Below, in pieces: positions 51,828-60,552 of a DNA stretch of 64,000 bases. How positions within the stretch are numbered: position 1 is the stretch's first letter; the number at the start of each line of letters is the position of its first letter. This DNA is from Pelomonas parva (GTDB taxonomy: Bacteria; Pseudomonadota; Gammaproteobacteria; Burkholderiales; Burkholderiaceae_C): positions 124,001 through 188,000 of the forward strand of contig NZ_JBIGHV010000006.1 of NCBI RefSeq assembly GCF_043555835.1, read 5' to 3'. Under the pieces are notes generated by a model. That model did not search any database. It was given only the letters and a program-made list of their open reading frames with translations, and was not told the DNA's origin. The position numbers and the translations under genes were made by a program.

Positions 51828-52769
51828 ATGAACGCCATCACCCGCCTCGCCCTTGCCGCCACCCTCGCCACCGGCGGCCTTGCCGTCCAGACCACCGCCG
51901 CAGCCGCACCGGCCACCCAGGCCCGCACCGCCGCCACCAGCCCGTTTGTCGCCGCCGCTGACGGCACACCGCTGTACGTGAAGGACTGGGGGCCCAAGGA
52001 CGGTCCGGTCGTCGTCTTCAGCCATGGCTGGCCGCTGAGCTCGGACAGCTGGGAGTCGCAGATGCAGTTCCTGGCCGAGCACGGCTTTCGCGTCATCGCC
52101 CACGACCGCCGCGGCCACGGCCGCTCGGGCCAGCCCTGGACCGGCAACAACATGAACCAGTACGCCGACGACCTGGACGCCGTGCTGCGCGCCAAGGGCG
52201 TGAAGGGCGCGACGCTGGTGGGCTTCTCCACCGGCGGCGGCGAGGTGGCCCGCTACGTGGGCCGCCACGGCACCGCGCGCGTCGCCAAGGTGGTCTTCGT
52301 GGGCGCCATCACGCCCATGATGGGCCAGGCGCCCACCCATCCGGAAGGCGTGCCCACCGCCGTGTTCGACAGCCTGCGCAAGGCCTCGCTGGACAACCGG
52401 GCCCAGCTCTACAAGGACATCGCCAGCGGCCCATTCTTCGGCTTCAACCGCCCGGGTGCTGCGGTGTCATCGGGCCTGGTGGACAGCTTCTTCGCGCAAG
52501 GCATGCAGGCCGGGTCCAAGGCCACGTACGACAGCATCGACGCGTTCTTCAACTCCGACTTCCGCGATGACTTGAAGAAGGTCAACGTGCCGGCGCTCGT
52601 CATCCACGGCGCGGACGACCAGATCGTGCCCATCGAGACCACGGGCCGCGCGACGGCCAGGCTGGTCAAGGGCGCCCGCCTGATCGAGTACGCCGGCGGC
52701 CCGCACGGCATCACCGACACGCACAAGGCCCGCTTGAACCAGGACTTGCTGGACTTCGTCCGCCAGTGA
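51828..52769 (+). CDS. Exported alpha/beta hydrolase (non-heme haloperoxidase-like)
   Basis: 313 aa. ATG 51828; signal peptide of about 28 residues. The catalytic triad segments are VVFSHGWPLSSDSW (oxyanion), VGFSTGGGEVARYVG (nucleophile Ser), GADDQIVPIE (Asp) and GGPHGITDTHK (His). The pattern is that of cofactor-free haloperoxidases/perhydrolases, here with an export signal. Actual substrates may be esters or peroxy acids. Confidence 0.88.
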   Translation: MNAITRLALAATLATGGLAVQTTAAAAPATQARTAATSPFVAAADGTPLYVKDWGPKDGPVVVFSHGWPLSSDSWESQMQFLAEHGFRVIAHDRRGHGRSGQPWTGNNMNQYADDLDAVLRAKGVKGATLVGFSTGGGEVARYVGRHGTARVAKVVFVGAITPMMGQAPTHPEGVPTAVFDSLRKASLDNRAQLYKDIASGPFFGFNRPGAAVSSGLVDSFFAQGMQAGSKATYDSIDAFFNSDFRDDLKKVNVPALVIHGADDQIVPIETTGRATARLVKGARLIEYAGGPHGITDTHKARLNQDLLDFVRQ

Positions 52770-52779
52770 TGCTGCCCGG

Positions 52780-52802
52780 CCATCCGGCCCTCGGCCGGAT
52801 GG
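52780..52802. terminator. Bidirectional terminator between convergent genes
   Basis: CCATCCGGCC-CTC-GGCCGGATGG is a perfect 10-bp stem (11 with the outer G-C) placed between the convergent stops at 52769 and 52805. T-rich sequence follows on the plus strand (TTCAGTCCTTAG). Confidence 0.7.
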
Positions 52803-52804
52803 CT

Positions 52805-53674
52805 TCAGTCCTTAGACTTGCCCGTCTCCGGCGCCAGCGGCTCGAACACGAAGCGCATGCCGCGCGTGTAGCTCTCCGCCTTGGTGCCCGCGTGGCGCTC
52901 GCCGTCGATGGTGCGGTTCTGCCAGACCAGCTCCGGATGCTTCAGCTCCGGCAGCAGCGCCTGGTAGCGCTTGATGCCGGCCAGGAAGGCGGGCCACTCG
53001 GCCTCGGCACCCGTCACGTACAGCCGCGCCTTGATGGGCTTGCCCGAGGCGGCATAGGCCTTGGCCTGGCCGATGATCCAGTCACCGCCCACGACGATGG
53101 CCGGGCTGGCGGCGATGTAGCCCTGGAAGAGTTGCGGCTTGGTGTACATCGCGTGCAGCGTGAACAGGCCGCCGAGCGAGCTGCCGGCGAGGAAGCGCTG
53201 CGCCGGGTCGGCGCGGTACTCGCGCTCCAGCAGCGGGAAGATGTCCTTCTCCAGCGAGGCGATGAACTTGTCGGCGTTGCCGGTGGTCGTGGCCAGCGGG
53301 TTCTGGCGAATCGGCAACAGCTCCCAGTTGCGCATGGCGCCGTAGTCGAGGTTGTCGCCCGCATAGCCCAGGCCCACGGTGATGAACTCCGGCACGACCT
53401 TGTCGTAGGCCAGGTTGTTGTAGGAACTGACGATGGTCGCGAAGTCCCAGTAGCCATCGGTCACGTAGAGCACCGGGTAGCGCCGCTTGGGCTCCTTGGC
53501 GAAGGAGGCCGGCAGGTGGATGTGCAGCTGATACGTGCGGCCATCAGCGTTCTTGGGCAGCGCGCGCAGCAGCGTGTTGGGAATGGTGTGCGGCGGGTAG
53601 GCAGGCGCCGGGTCGGCAGCCTGCGCCTGCAGCGCGCTGAACAGCAAGGCCAGGGTCAGGACGAATCGCTTCAT
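52805..53674 (-). CDS. Secreted esterase (PF00756/IroE-like)
   Basis: 289 aa. ATG at 53674-53672; signal peptide 1-19 (ends AQAA). Catalytic elements are YPVLYVTDGYW, the nucleophile elbow LAGSSLGGLFTL and ERHAGTKAESY (His region). The family includes siderophore esterases such as IroE and feruloyl esterases. It is divergent from the rRNA methyltransferase gene. No TonB receptor is near to favour the siderophore role. Confidence 0.8.
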   Translation of the reverse strand: MKRFVLTLALLFSALQAQAADPAPAYPPHTIPNTLLRALPKNADGRTYQLHIHLPASFAKEPKRRYPVLYVTDGYWDFATIVSSYNNLAYDKVVPEFITVGLGYAGDNLDYGAMRNWELLPIRQNPLATTTGNADKFIASLEKDIFPLLEREYRADPAQRFLAGSSLGGLFTLHAMYTKPQLFQGYIAASPAIVVGGDWIIGQAKAYAASGKPIKARLYVTGAEAEWPAFLAGIKRYQALLPELKHPELVWQNRTIDGERHAGTKAESYTRGMRFVFEPLAPETGKSKD

Positions 53675-53732
53675 GGCTTGTCTCGAATTTTGGGATAACG
53701 CTGTCCAGTTTAGGCGCGGCGACAATCGCGCC

Positions 53733-55013
53733 GTGAGCCTGCCCAACAAACTCTCCCTGTTCGTTTCCTGCGCCGGTGGCGTCGAACCCCTGCTGGAGGA
53801 GGAGCTGAAACGCTTCCTGCCCCCCGGCGTGCGCAGCAAGGTGGAGCCGCTGCGCGGCGGCTGCGGCCTGGTCGGCGGCCTGGAAGACGTGATGCGCATC
53901 AACCTCGAAAGCCGCCTCGCACAGCGCGTGCTCATCGAGCTGATCGAAGGCCCCTACCGCCACGAGGAAGACCTCTACACGCTGGCCCGCCGCGTCGAAT
54001 GGCGCGACTGGATCACGCCGCGCGAGACCATCCGCGTCGACACCATCGCCCAGCGCTCGCCGCTGAAGAGCCTGAACTTCACGACGCTGCGCATCAAGGA
54101 CGCGATCTGCGACCAGCTGCGCGAGCACACCGGCGAGCGCCCCAGCGTGGACACGCATTCGCCCGACCTGCCCGTGCTGCTGCACGTCGGCCCCGAGCGC
54201 GCGGCGATCTATGTCGACACCTCCGGCGAGCCGCTGTTCAAGCGCGGCTGGCGCGTCGACAAGGGCGATGCACCGCTGAAGGAGACGCTGGCCGCCGCCA
54301 TGCTGGCCGCCGCCGGCTGGCGCGGTGACAGCGCGCTGCACGACCCCTGCTGCGGCTCCGGCACCATCCCCATCGAGGCCGCGCTGATCGCCTGCGACTC
54401 GGCACCCGGCCTGCTGCGCCGCTTCGCGTTCGAGCGCCAGATCCCGTTCTCCACCCCGGCCTTGAAGGCTGCGTGGGGCGAGATGGCGCAAGCTGCCCGC
54501 GCCCGCGTGCACGCACCCAAGGTGCCCATCTACGCCAGCGACGTGGCCTTCCGCATGGTCGATTTCGCGCGCCGCAACGCCGAGCGCGCCGGCGTGGCCC
54601 AGTACATCCAGTTCAACGGTGGCGACGCGCTGGAGCGGCCGGCGCCGCAACTGCCCGAGGGCATGGCCGGCAGCATCGTCATGAACCCGCCCTACGGCGA
54701 GCGCATCGAGGTGCGTGGCAAGGCGGCGATGTCCCGCGACGCGCGCGGCTCCGAGGAGCTGGATGCGGGCGACGACTTCTTCCCGCGCCTGGCGTCGCAC
54801 TGGAAGCGCCAGTACACCGAAAACCCCGCCGGCTGGACGGCCTGGATGCTCAGCCCCGACATGAAGCTGCCGAGCAAGATGCGGCTGAAGGAAGCCCGCC
54901 GCGTGCCGATGTGGAACGGCCCCATCGAATGCCGGCTGTTCCGCTTCGACCTCATCAAGGGCTCGGCGCGCAAGCCGGCCGGGGACGCTCAGGCCGACGA
55001 CGCGCGCGCCTGA
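53733..55013 (+). CDS. THUMP-domain class I methyltransferase (RlmL-like)
   Basis: 426 aa. Start GTG 53733 (the open frame begins 60 nt earlier without conserved sequence). THUMP domain about 45-165, then a Rossmann methyltransferase with LHDPCCGSGTIPIEAAL (SAM site) and NPPYGER (about 318-324). It is probably the 23S rRNA m2G2445 methyltransferase, corresponding to the RlmL half of RlmKL. Its end overlaps the convergent transporter gene by 25 nt. Confidence 0.88.
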   Translation: MSLPNKLSLFVSCAGGVEPLLEEELKRFLPPGVRSKVEPLRGGCGLVGGLEDVMRINLESRLAQRVLIELIEGPYRHEEDLYTLARRVEWRDWITPRETIRVDTIAQRSPLKSLNFTTLRIKDAICDQLREHTGERPSVDTHSPDLPVLLHVGPERAAIYVDTSGEPLFKRGWRVDKGDAPLKETLAAAMLAAAGWRGDSALHDPCCGSGTIPIEAALIACDSAPGLLRRFAFERQIPFSTPALKAAWGEMAQAARARVHAPKVPIYASDVAFRMVDFARRNAERAGVAQYIQFNGGDALERPAPQLPEGMAGSIVMNPPYGERIEVRGKAAMSRDARGSEELDAGDDFFPRLASHWKRQYTENPAGWTAWMLSPDMKLPSKMRLKEARRVPMWNGPIECRLFRFDLIKGSARKPAGDAQADDARA

Positions 55014-56158
55014 CGCAGGCCCAACCAGGCCAGCGCCAGCGCGCACAGGCCGATGGGCACCAGGCTGGCCAGGTTCATCCACTGCCAGCCCCCCGTCGTC
55101 ACCAGCGCACCGGAAGAGAACGACGTCAGCGTCATCACCGTGTAGACACCGGTGTCCATCAGGCCCTGCGCGCGCGTCTTCTCCTCGGGCCGATAGGCCT
55201 GCGTGAACAGCGTCGTGCCGCCGATGTAAAGGAAGTTCCAGCCGATGCCCAGCAGCACCAGGGCGCCGAGGAAATGGTCCAGGTCCTGGCCGCTGAGCGC
55301 GAAGGCAACGCAGCCGGCGTTGAGCGCCACGCCCATCCACATGACAGGCAACACGCCGATGCGCTTGATCAGCGGCCCGGTGAAGAAGCTCGGCACGAAC
55401 ATGCCCAGCACATGCCACTGCAGCACCCAGCCGGCGTCGCTGAAGGGCAGGCCGCACTGGCCCATCGCGATGGGCGTGGCGGCCATCAGCAGGCTCATGA
55501 CGCCGTAACCGAGCGCACTCGCCGCCATCGCGACGATGAAGACCGGCTGGCGCAGCAGCTCCGCGCCCGGCCGGCCGCCGGCGCCGGGCGCGGGCCGGGC
55601 CAGCGGCGGGAAGTCGATCCACGAGATCAGCACCAGGCCCACCGCGGCCACGCCGATCAGCAGCAGGTAGGCACCGGCAAATGGTGCCGTCAACAGGTAC
55701 TGGCTTTCGCGCGCCAGCAGCGGGCCGATGAAGGCGCCCAGGCAGCCGCCGCCCAGCACCCAGGAGATCGCGGCCTCGCGCTTGTCGGGCGCGACGATTT
55801 CGGTCGCCGCGAAGCGATACAGCGCTGCGTTGGCGCTGTAGTAGCCGCCCACCAGCGTGGCCGCGACGACACCCCAGAACTGCTGCTGCACGACGCTCCA
55901 CAGCGCCAGCGCCGAGCTGACGATGGCGACCAACAGGCCGATCTGGAAGCCGCGCCGCCGGCCGAAGCGCAGCTGGTGCCGGCCCACCAGGCGCGCCGTC
56001 AGCGCGCCGCCGGCCACGTAGGCGCAGATGGGCAGCGTCGCCATCCAGGCCTCGGGCGCCAGCGCCAGGCCGACGAGGCCGTTGATGGCGATAAGGCAGA
56101 TGTTGTTGGTGAGGAAAAGGCCCTGCGCCAGCACGAGCAGCGCGAGCCTCCCGTTCAT
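54989..56158 (-). CDS. MFS transporter (sugar-efflux-like)
   Basis: 389 aa, ATG at 56158-56156 overlapping the rsmE stop (ATGA). About 12 membrane helices. The motif A-like loop GRHQLRFGRRRGFQIG and GPLIKRIGVLPVMW are visible. It belongs to the broad MFS_1 group; substrate unknown. Translational coupling with rsmE is seen, but a functional link is not obvious. Confidence 0.8.
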   Translation of the reverse strand: MNGRLALLVLAQGLFLTNNICLIAINGLVGLALAPEAWMATLPICAYVAGGALTARLVGRHQLRFGRRRGFQIGLLVAIVSSALALWSVVQQQFWGVVAATLVGGYYSANAALYRFAATEIVAPDKREAAISWVLGGGCLGAFIGPLLARESQYLLTAPFAGAYLLLIGVAAVGLVLISWIDFPPLARPAPGAGGRPGAELLRQPVFIVAMAASALGYGVMSLLMAATPIAMGQCGLPFSDAGWVLQWHVLGMFVPSFFTGPLIKRIGVLPVMWMGVALNAGCVAFALSGQDLDHFLGALVLLGIGWNFLYIGGTTLFTQAYRPEEKTRAQGLMDTGVYTVMTLTSFSSGALVTTGGWQWMNLASLVPIGLCALALAWLGLRQARASSA

Positions 56159-56868
56159 GACAAGGCCAGCCAGGAAAGGACGGCCAGCGGCGCCGTGTCG
56201 GCGCGCAGGATGCGGGGGCCGAGCGAGATCGCGGCGAAGCCACGGGCGCGGGCAGCATCTTCCTCGGCGTCGCTGAGGCCGCCTTCGGGGCCGCTCAGGA
56301 AAAGCGCCCGCTGCTGCGGGAACGCCGCCAACGGCGCGGCGGCGCGCGGGCTCAGCAGACCGCGCCATTCGTCGTCTGTAGGCGCAGCCAACGCCGCCAG
56401 CCACGCAGCCAGTGACAAGACGGGGTCGATGCGTGTCGGCACCGTGCGCCCGCTCTGCTCGGCAGCCGCGATGGCCACGCCTTGCCAGTGCGCGCGCTTC
56501 TTGTCGGCCCGCTCGCCCGAGAGGCGCAGCACCGAGCGCTCGCCCACGAGCGGCTGCAGTGCGGAAGCACCCAGCTCCGTGGCCTTCTCGACGAGGAAGT
56601 CCATGCGGTCATTGGCCGGCATGACGACGGCCAGCGTTACCGCACGAGCAAGCTCGCGCTGCGGCTGCTCGGCGGCGAGCAGGTTCACCCGCACCTCGCT
56701 GCGCCCCATCGCCGTGACCTCGGCCCGCCATTCCGGCCCGCTGCCGTCGAACAGCGTCAGCGAATCACCTGGCTGAAGCCGTAGCACCTGCACATGGCGT
56801 GCAGCACCCGCCGGCAAAACAAGTTCGCCGGCCTCAACGAGCGGGGTATCAACAAAGAATCGAGGCAA
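56155..56868 (-). CDS. rsmE: 16S rRNA (uracil1498-N3)-methyltransferase RsmE
   Basis: 237 aa using TTG at 56868-56866, which gives the family start PRFFVD; the open frame continues upstream into the dispersed repeat, where the reading is not conserved. N-terminal PUA-like domain (AARHVQVLRLQPGDSLTLFDG), C-terminal SPOUT knot (VEKATELGASALQPL, LSGPEGGLSDAEED, LGPRILRADTAPLA). It methylates U1498 of 16S rRNA. The 5' end is only 15 nt from repeat copy 3. Confidence 0.93.
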   Translation of the reverse strand: MPRFFVDTPLVEAGELVLPAGAARHVQVLRLQPGDSLTLFDGSGPEWRAEVTAMGRSEVRVNLLAAEQPQRELARAVTLAVVMPANDRMDFLVEKATELGASALQPLVGERSVLRLSGERADKKRAHWQGVAIAAAEQSGRTVPTRIDPVLSLAAWLAALAAPTDDEWRGLLSPRAAAPLAAFPQQRALFLSGPEGGLSDAEEDAARARGFAAISLGPRILRADTAPLAVLSWLALS

Positions 56869-56883
56869 GGCCGTAGTGCCTTT

Positions 56884-57020
56884 TTCGGGCCGAGCGCCGG
56901 GCCGCTCCCAAGCCGGCCCGTCTGGCGATGTGCGAGCGGGGCACGCCCCGCGAGCATCGCCGTCCCCTCGGGGGGACCGGTCAGGCTTGCACGCGTTCAG
57001 CGGCAAGCCTGAACGAGGGG
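56884..57020 (+). repeat. Dispersed structured repeat, copy 3
   Basis: Same order of elements as copies 1 and 2. Hairpins are GGCGATG/CATCGCC (outer), GCGGGGC-AC-GCCCCGC (inner), GTCCCC/GGGGAC, and TCAGGCTTGC/GCAAGCCTGA (10 bp). It lies between the zinc-ribbon gene stop (57022) and the rsmE start, with the GAGGGG end one base from the stop. Confidence 0.82.
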
Positions 57021-57021
57021 C

Positions 57022-57258
57022 TCATTTAGCTGCGATTTGCGCGTCCAGCTCCTTGCAGGACGGCGAGCACACCGGCTGCGACTTGCCGAGCAGTTTCTTG
57101 GACTTCAGCATCGCACGGGGGCGATGCTTGCCGCACAGGAAGCAGGACATGGTTGCGGCGCCGAAGGAGGAGGTGGCCGCGAAGGGCGAACCGGGAGCCT
57201 TGGAGCGATAGCGCAGACCATCTGCTTCGATGGTGGTCTTGGTGGTTTCTTTGGCCAC
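57022..57258 (-). CDS. Small zinc-ribbon-like protein
   Basis: 78 aa using GTG at 57258-57256, preceded by AGGA; longer in-frame starts exist. Two Cys pairs (CFLC and CSPSC) form a probable treble-clef or zinc-ribbon, in the context MSCFLCGKHRPRAMLKSKKL. The N-terminus is rich in Thr/Lys. Small proteins like this often bind RNA or ribosomes; none is identified here. Confidence 0.6.
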   Translation of the reverse strand: MAKETTKTTIEADGLRYRSKAPGSPFAATSSFGAATMSCFLCGKHRPRAMLKSKKLLGKSQPVCSPSCKELDAQIAAK

Positions 57259-57352
57259 GCTGGTCCTGTCGAAGAGTGTAGAGAAGTGGCGCGCACGGGA
57301 GCGCGCAGAAGCTGCATTTTCCACCATGCGCGGCGTGCCCGGGCTAGGGCTT

Positions 57353-58111
57353 TCAACACCCCTTGAAATTCGCTCGCCTTTTGGCCGCCCAGGCGGCCTG
57401 GCCTTCGACGAGATCGGCCGAGTCGCGGGCCTTCAAGATGTCGGCCGCGAGCCGCTTTTCATCGAGCCGGCCGGCGGCGATGGCGTTCAGATGCTGCTTC
57501 ATCGGTAGCAGGCCCAGCGGCGCCATGCCCAGCAGTTCGGCCGTCAGCACTGCGAGCGCCGCATCGAGCGCGTCGGCGTCGGGCAGCAGCTGGTCCAGGC
57601 CACCACAGCCCAGCAGCGCCGGCGCATCCAGCGTGCGGCCCGCGAGCAGCACCTGTTTGGCCGCCGCCAGGCCCAGGCGGTCGACGAAGCGGCGCAGGCC
57701 ACCCGCATAGAAGTGCAGGCCGATGCGCGCCGCCGGCACGAACATCTCGACAGCCGGCGTGCCGAGGCGGAAGTCGCAGGCCAGCGCCAGGTCGGCCGCG
57801 CCGCCGTAGACGCCGCCATGCAGCCGCGCCACCGTGATGGGCCGCGCCGCCTCCAACGCATCGGCCAGTTCGCCGAAGCGCGCGCCGGCGTCGATGGCGC
57901 CCAGCGCGCCAAGGTCGAAGCCGCTGCAGAAATAGCGACCTTCGCCGGCCAGCACCAGTACACGCACAGCGACGTTCGCATCGACCTCGGCAAGCATGTC
58001 CTGCAGCGCGGCGAGGTCGTCGCTGGACAGCCGGTTGGCCTGGCGCGGCCGGCGCAGCGTGATGCGTGCCACGCCGTCGGCAATCGCCATCAGCGGCGCC
58101 TGGCCGCTCAT
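57353..58111 (-). CDS. Enoyl-CoA hydratase/isomerase family protein
   Basis: 252 aa. ATG at 58111-58109. The crotonase fold motifs are VLAGEGRYFCSGFDLGAL (oxyanion) and ARLHGGVYGGAADLALACDF. The usual catalytic Glu positions are hard to place (GGAADLALA), so the exact reaction is uncertain. It overlaps the following gene (58108-58111) and acts presumably in fatty-acid or aromatic degradation. Confidence 0.88.
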   Translation of the reverse strand: MSGQAPLMAIADGVARITLRRPRQANRLSSDDLAALQDMLAEVDANVAVRVLVLAGEGRYFCSGFDLGALGAIDAGARFGELADALEAARPITVARLHGGVYGGAADLALACDFRLGTPAVEMFVPAARIGLHFYAGGLRRFVDRLGLAAAKQVLLAGRTLDAPALLGCGGLDQLLPDADALDAALAVLTAELLGMAPLGLLPMKQHLNAIAAGRLDEKRLAADILKARDSADLVEGQAAWAAKRRANFKGC

Positions 58112-58821
58112 GCCCGCCGCCGCGCGGCGCGGTCGCGCCAGGCGTAGCCGTCGTTCAGCCGCGCGAAGCTGGCGCTGCGCTCGGCCTCGGCCAGCTCACG
58201 CAGCGCCTGCGCCTGGGCAGGGCGCAGCCGCGCGTCCTGGTGCCGCACGAGGTCGGCCAGCAGCGCCCAGTCCACCTCCAGCGTCGCCGGCCACAGCGAG
58301 GCGCCGGGCGGCAGCGAAGGCAGCAGCTGGTGCAGCGCGCCGAAAGCCGTCTCGGCGCTGACCAGCATCGCCAGCTCGGGCCAGCGGCCCAGCAGCGGCA
58401 GGTCCAGTCCCTGCGGCGGCCACAGCGCGCACAGCCACTGCGGCGCATGGTTCTCGACCTGCGGGCCGCGCGGCGTCTGCACGACCTCGCTGCTGGCACC
58501 GCGCACGCGGCGCGCCAGCGCCGTCCACGCACCGGGATGCCAGCGCTCGAGCACGCGGGCATCGGCGCGCGAACGCGTGGCGGGCAGGTTCAGCGGCGGG
58601 ATGTCGTTGACGGGCGGCAGCGGCGCCACGGTCGGCAGGTCGACGTCCTGCACGTCGCCCATCGCATAGCCGCGCGCCTGCAGCCGAGCCTTCTTGGCCT
58701 CGTCGATGGCCGCGCGGCCGCTGTCCAGCAGCCGGCCCAGGTCCAGGTCCACCGACGCCGGCGCAGGCGGGCGCCAGCCGTCGAGGACGCGGGCGGGATC
58801 GAAGTCGTCGGTGTCGGCCAT
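58108..58821 (-). CDS. Unknown protein upstream of the crotonase
   Basis: 237 aa. ATG at 58821-58819. It has no signal peptide. N-terminus DFDPARVLDGWRPPAPASVDL, with further motifs WHPGAWTALARRVRG, HAPQWLCALWPPQGLDLPLLG and LARLNDGYAWRD. Repeated Trp-containing segments suggest a folded soluble domain. The stop overlaps the next start (ATGA), so it is co-translated with the crotonase. No family is recognised. Confidence 0.6.
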   Translation of the reverse strand: MADTDDFDPARVLDGWRPPAPASVDLDLGRLLDSGRAAIDEAKKARLQARGYAMGDVQDVDLPTVAPLPPVNDIPPLNLPATRSRADARVLERWHPGAWTALARRVRGASSEVVQTPRGPQVENHAPQWLCALWPPQGLDLPLLGRWPELAMLVSAETAFGALHQLLPSLPPGASLWPATLEVDWALLADLVRHQDARLRPAQAQALRELAEAERSASFARLNDGYAWRDRAARRRA

Positions 58822-58881
58822 GTCGGTACGCGCCGATTGTGACGACGTAAGCTCGCGCCTCACGTCGCCACAAAACACGTC

Positions 58882-60552
58882 ATGCCGATGCTCGAACGTC
58901 GCCGCCTGCTGGGCCTGGCCCTTGCCACCCTGCCCTTCATCAATGCCTGCACGGCAACGCCGCCGGCGCCGGCCGCCCCGCCGAAGGTGCCCAAGCTGCT
59001 CGTCCTCGTCGTCGTCGACGGCCTGCCCATGCGGCAGGTCAGCGCCTACCGCGACCAGCTCGCACCCGACGGCTTCGCGCGCTTCCTGGACCGCGGCCGC
59101 TGGTTCGCCGAGGCGCACTACGGCCACGGCCACACGGTCACGGCGGCTGGCCACGCGGTGATGCTCAGCGGCGCCCACCCGCAGCGCAGCGGCATCATCA
59201 GCAACGAGTGGCGCGACCCGGTCACCTTCCAGCCGGTCTACAACACCGGCGACACGGCGCACACCTACCTCGACAACCCCACGGCACCGCTGGCCGGCAC
59301 CAGCCCGCGCAGCCTGAAGGTGGAGACGCTGGGCGACGTGCTGCGCACGCGCTCGCCCGAGTCGCGGGTCATCGGCATCTCGGGCAAGGACCGCGGCGCC
59401 ATCCTGCCGGCAGGCCACAAGGGCACCGCCTACATGTACATGGGCGAGACCGGGCAGTTCTCGTCCAGCACCTACTACATGGCCGCGCTGCCGGCCTGGG
59501 TGAAGGACTTCAATGCGGCCAAGCCCGCCGATGCCTTCTTCAAGAAGACCTGGGCGCCGCTGCTTCCCGAGCCTGCTTATGCCAGGTCGGTACCCGACGG
59601 CCAGTCCTGGCAGGTCGCCAGCAGCAACGGCAACCGCCTGCCCGCCGTCATCGGCGACAAGATGGAGGCGCCCGGCGCGCGCTTCTACGGCAACCTGCTG
59701 TCATCGCCCTTCGGCGACGAGCTGACGCTGGCCTTCGCCCGCGCCGCCGTCCGCAATGAGAAGCTGGGGCAGCGCGGCGTGCAGGACATCCTGTCTGTCA
59801 GCCTGTCCAGCCACGACTACGTCAACCACGCGTTCGGCCCCGAGTCGCGCCTCTCGCACGACCACACGCTGCACCTGGACCGCCATCTGCAGGCCTTCTT
59901 CCAGTTCCTCGACCAGGAAGTGGGTGCCGGCAACTACGTGCTCGCGCTGACGGCCGACCACGGCTTCTCCGACACGCCCGAGTGGGCCGCCACGCAGGGC
60001 CGCGACGCCGGCCGCTTCGGCTCGTCGCCGTCGCTAGCCATCATCAACACCGGGCTGGCCGCCAAGTTCGGTGTCGACCGGCTGGCGCGCGACTTCTCCG
60101 CCGCCGGCCTGCTGCTGGACGAGAAGCTCGCCGCCACACGCGGCCTCAACTTCGCTGACGTGCAGGCCGCCGCCCGCGAGGAACTGCTGAAGCTGCCGGC
60201 CGTCGAAGCCGTCTTCACCCGCGAGCAGCTGCTGGGCAGCGACACGGCCACGCCCTACCTGGACGCGATGCGCAAGTCCTTCGACCCCACGCGCGCCGCG
60301 CAGCTGCAGATCGTGTTGAAGGCGAACTGGATCCACAGCTACCGCCCCGGCGGCAGTACCCACGGCAGCCCGCACCGCTACGACACGCACGTGCCGCTGC
60401 TGTTCTGGGGCCCGAGCTACGTCGGCCGGGGCGAGGAGCAGGCCCGCGTCGAGGTCGCCGACCTGGCGCCCACGCTGGCCGCCATCGCGGGCCTGCCCGC
60501 GCCGGCGCAGTCCCAGGGGCGCGACCTCAGGCTCTCAGCAGCAGCTCGGTAG
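58882..60552 (+). CDS. Alkaline phosphatase superfamily enzyme (PafA-like), lipoprotein
   Basis: 556 aa. ATG 58882; signal with lipobox FINAC. The nucleophile is T85 in YGHGHTVTAAGHAVMLSG; metal ligands are suggested by VVVDGLPMRQ, SSHDYVNHAFGP, TADHGFSDTPEW and PHRYDTHVPLLFWGP. It resembles PafA/PhoX-independent phosphomonoesterases with Thr nucleophile. It likely releases phosphate in the periplasm. It overlaps the convergent PAS gene by 26 nt. Confidence 0.9.
   Translation: MPMLERRRLLGLALATLPFINACTATPPAPAAPPKVPKLLVLVVVDGLPMRQVSAYRDQLAPDGFARFLDRGRWFAEAHYGHGHTVTAAGHAVMLSGAHPQRSGIISNEWRDPVTFQPVYNTGDTAHTYLDNPTAPLAGTSPRSLKVETLGDVLRTRSPESRVIGISGKDRGAILPAGHKGTAYMYMGETGQFSSSTYYMAALPAWVKDFNAAKPADAFFKKTWAPLLPEPAYARSVPDGQSWQVASSNGNRLPAVIGDKMEAPGARFYGNLLSSPFGDELTLAFARAAVRNEKLGQRGVQDILSVSLSSHDYVNHAFGPESRLSHDHTLHLDRHLQAFFQFLDQEVGAGNYVLALTADHGFSDTPEWAATQGRDAGRFGSSPSLAIINTGLAAKFGVDRLARDFSAAGLLLDEKLAATRGLNFADVQAAAREELLKLPAVEAVFTREQLLGSDTATPYLDAMRKSFDPTRAAQLQIVLKANWIHSYRPGGSTHGSPHRYDTHVPLLFWGPSYVGRGEEQARVEVADLAPTLAAIAGLPAPAQSQGRDLRLSAAAR

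Noticed and set aside
53544..56258. A 904-codon open frame on the minus strand
   Set aside because: It spans three genes with good motifs (esterase, RlmL-like methyltransferase, MFS transporter) and reads as low-complexity Arg/Ala/Gly/Pro sequence. Open antisense frames are common at this GC content.
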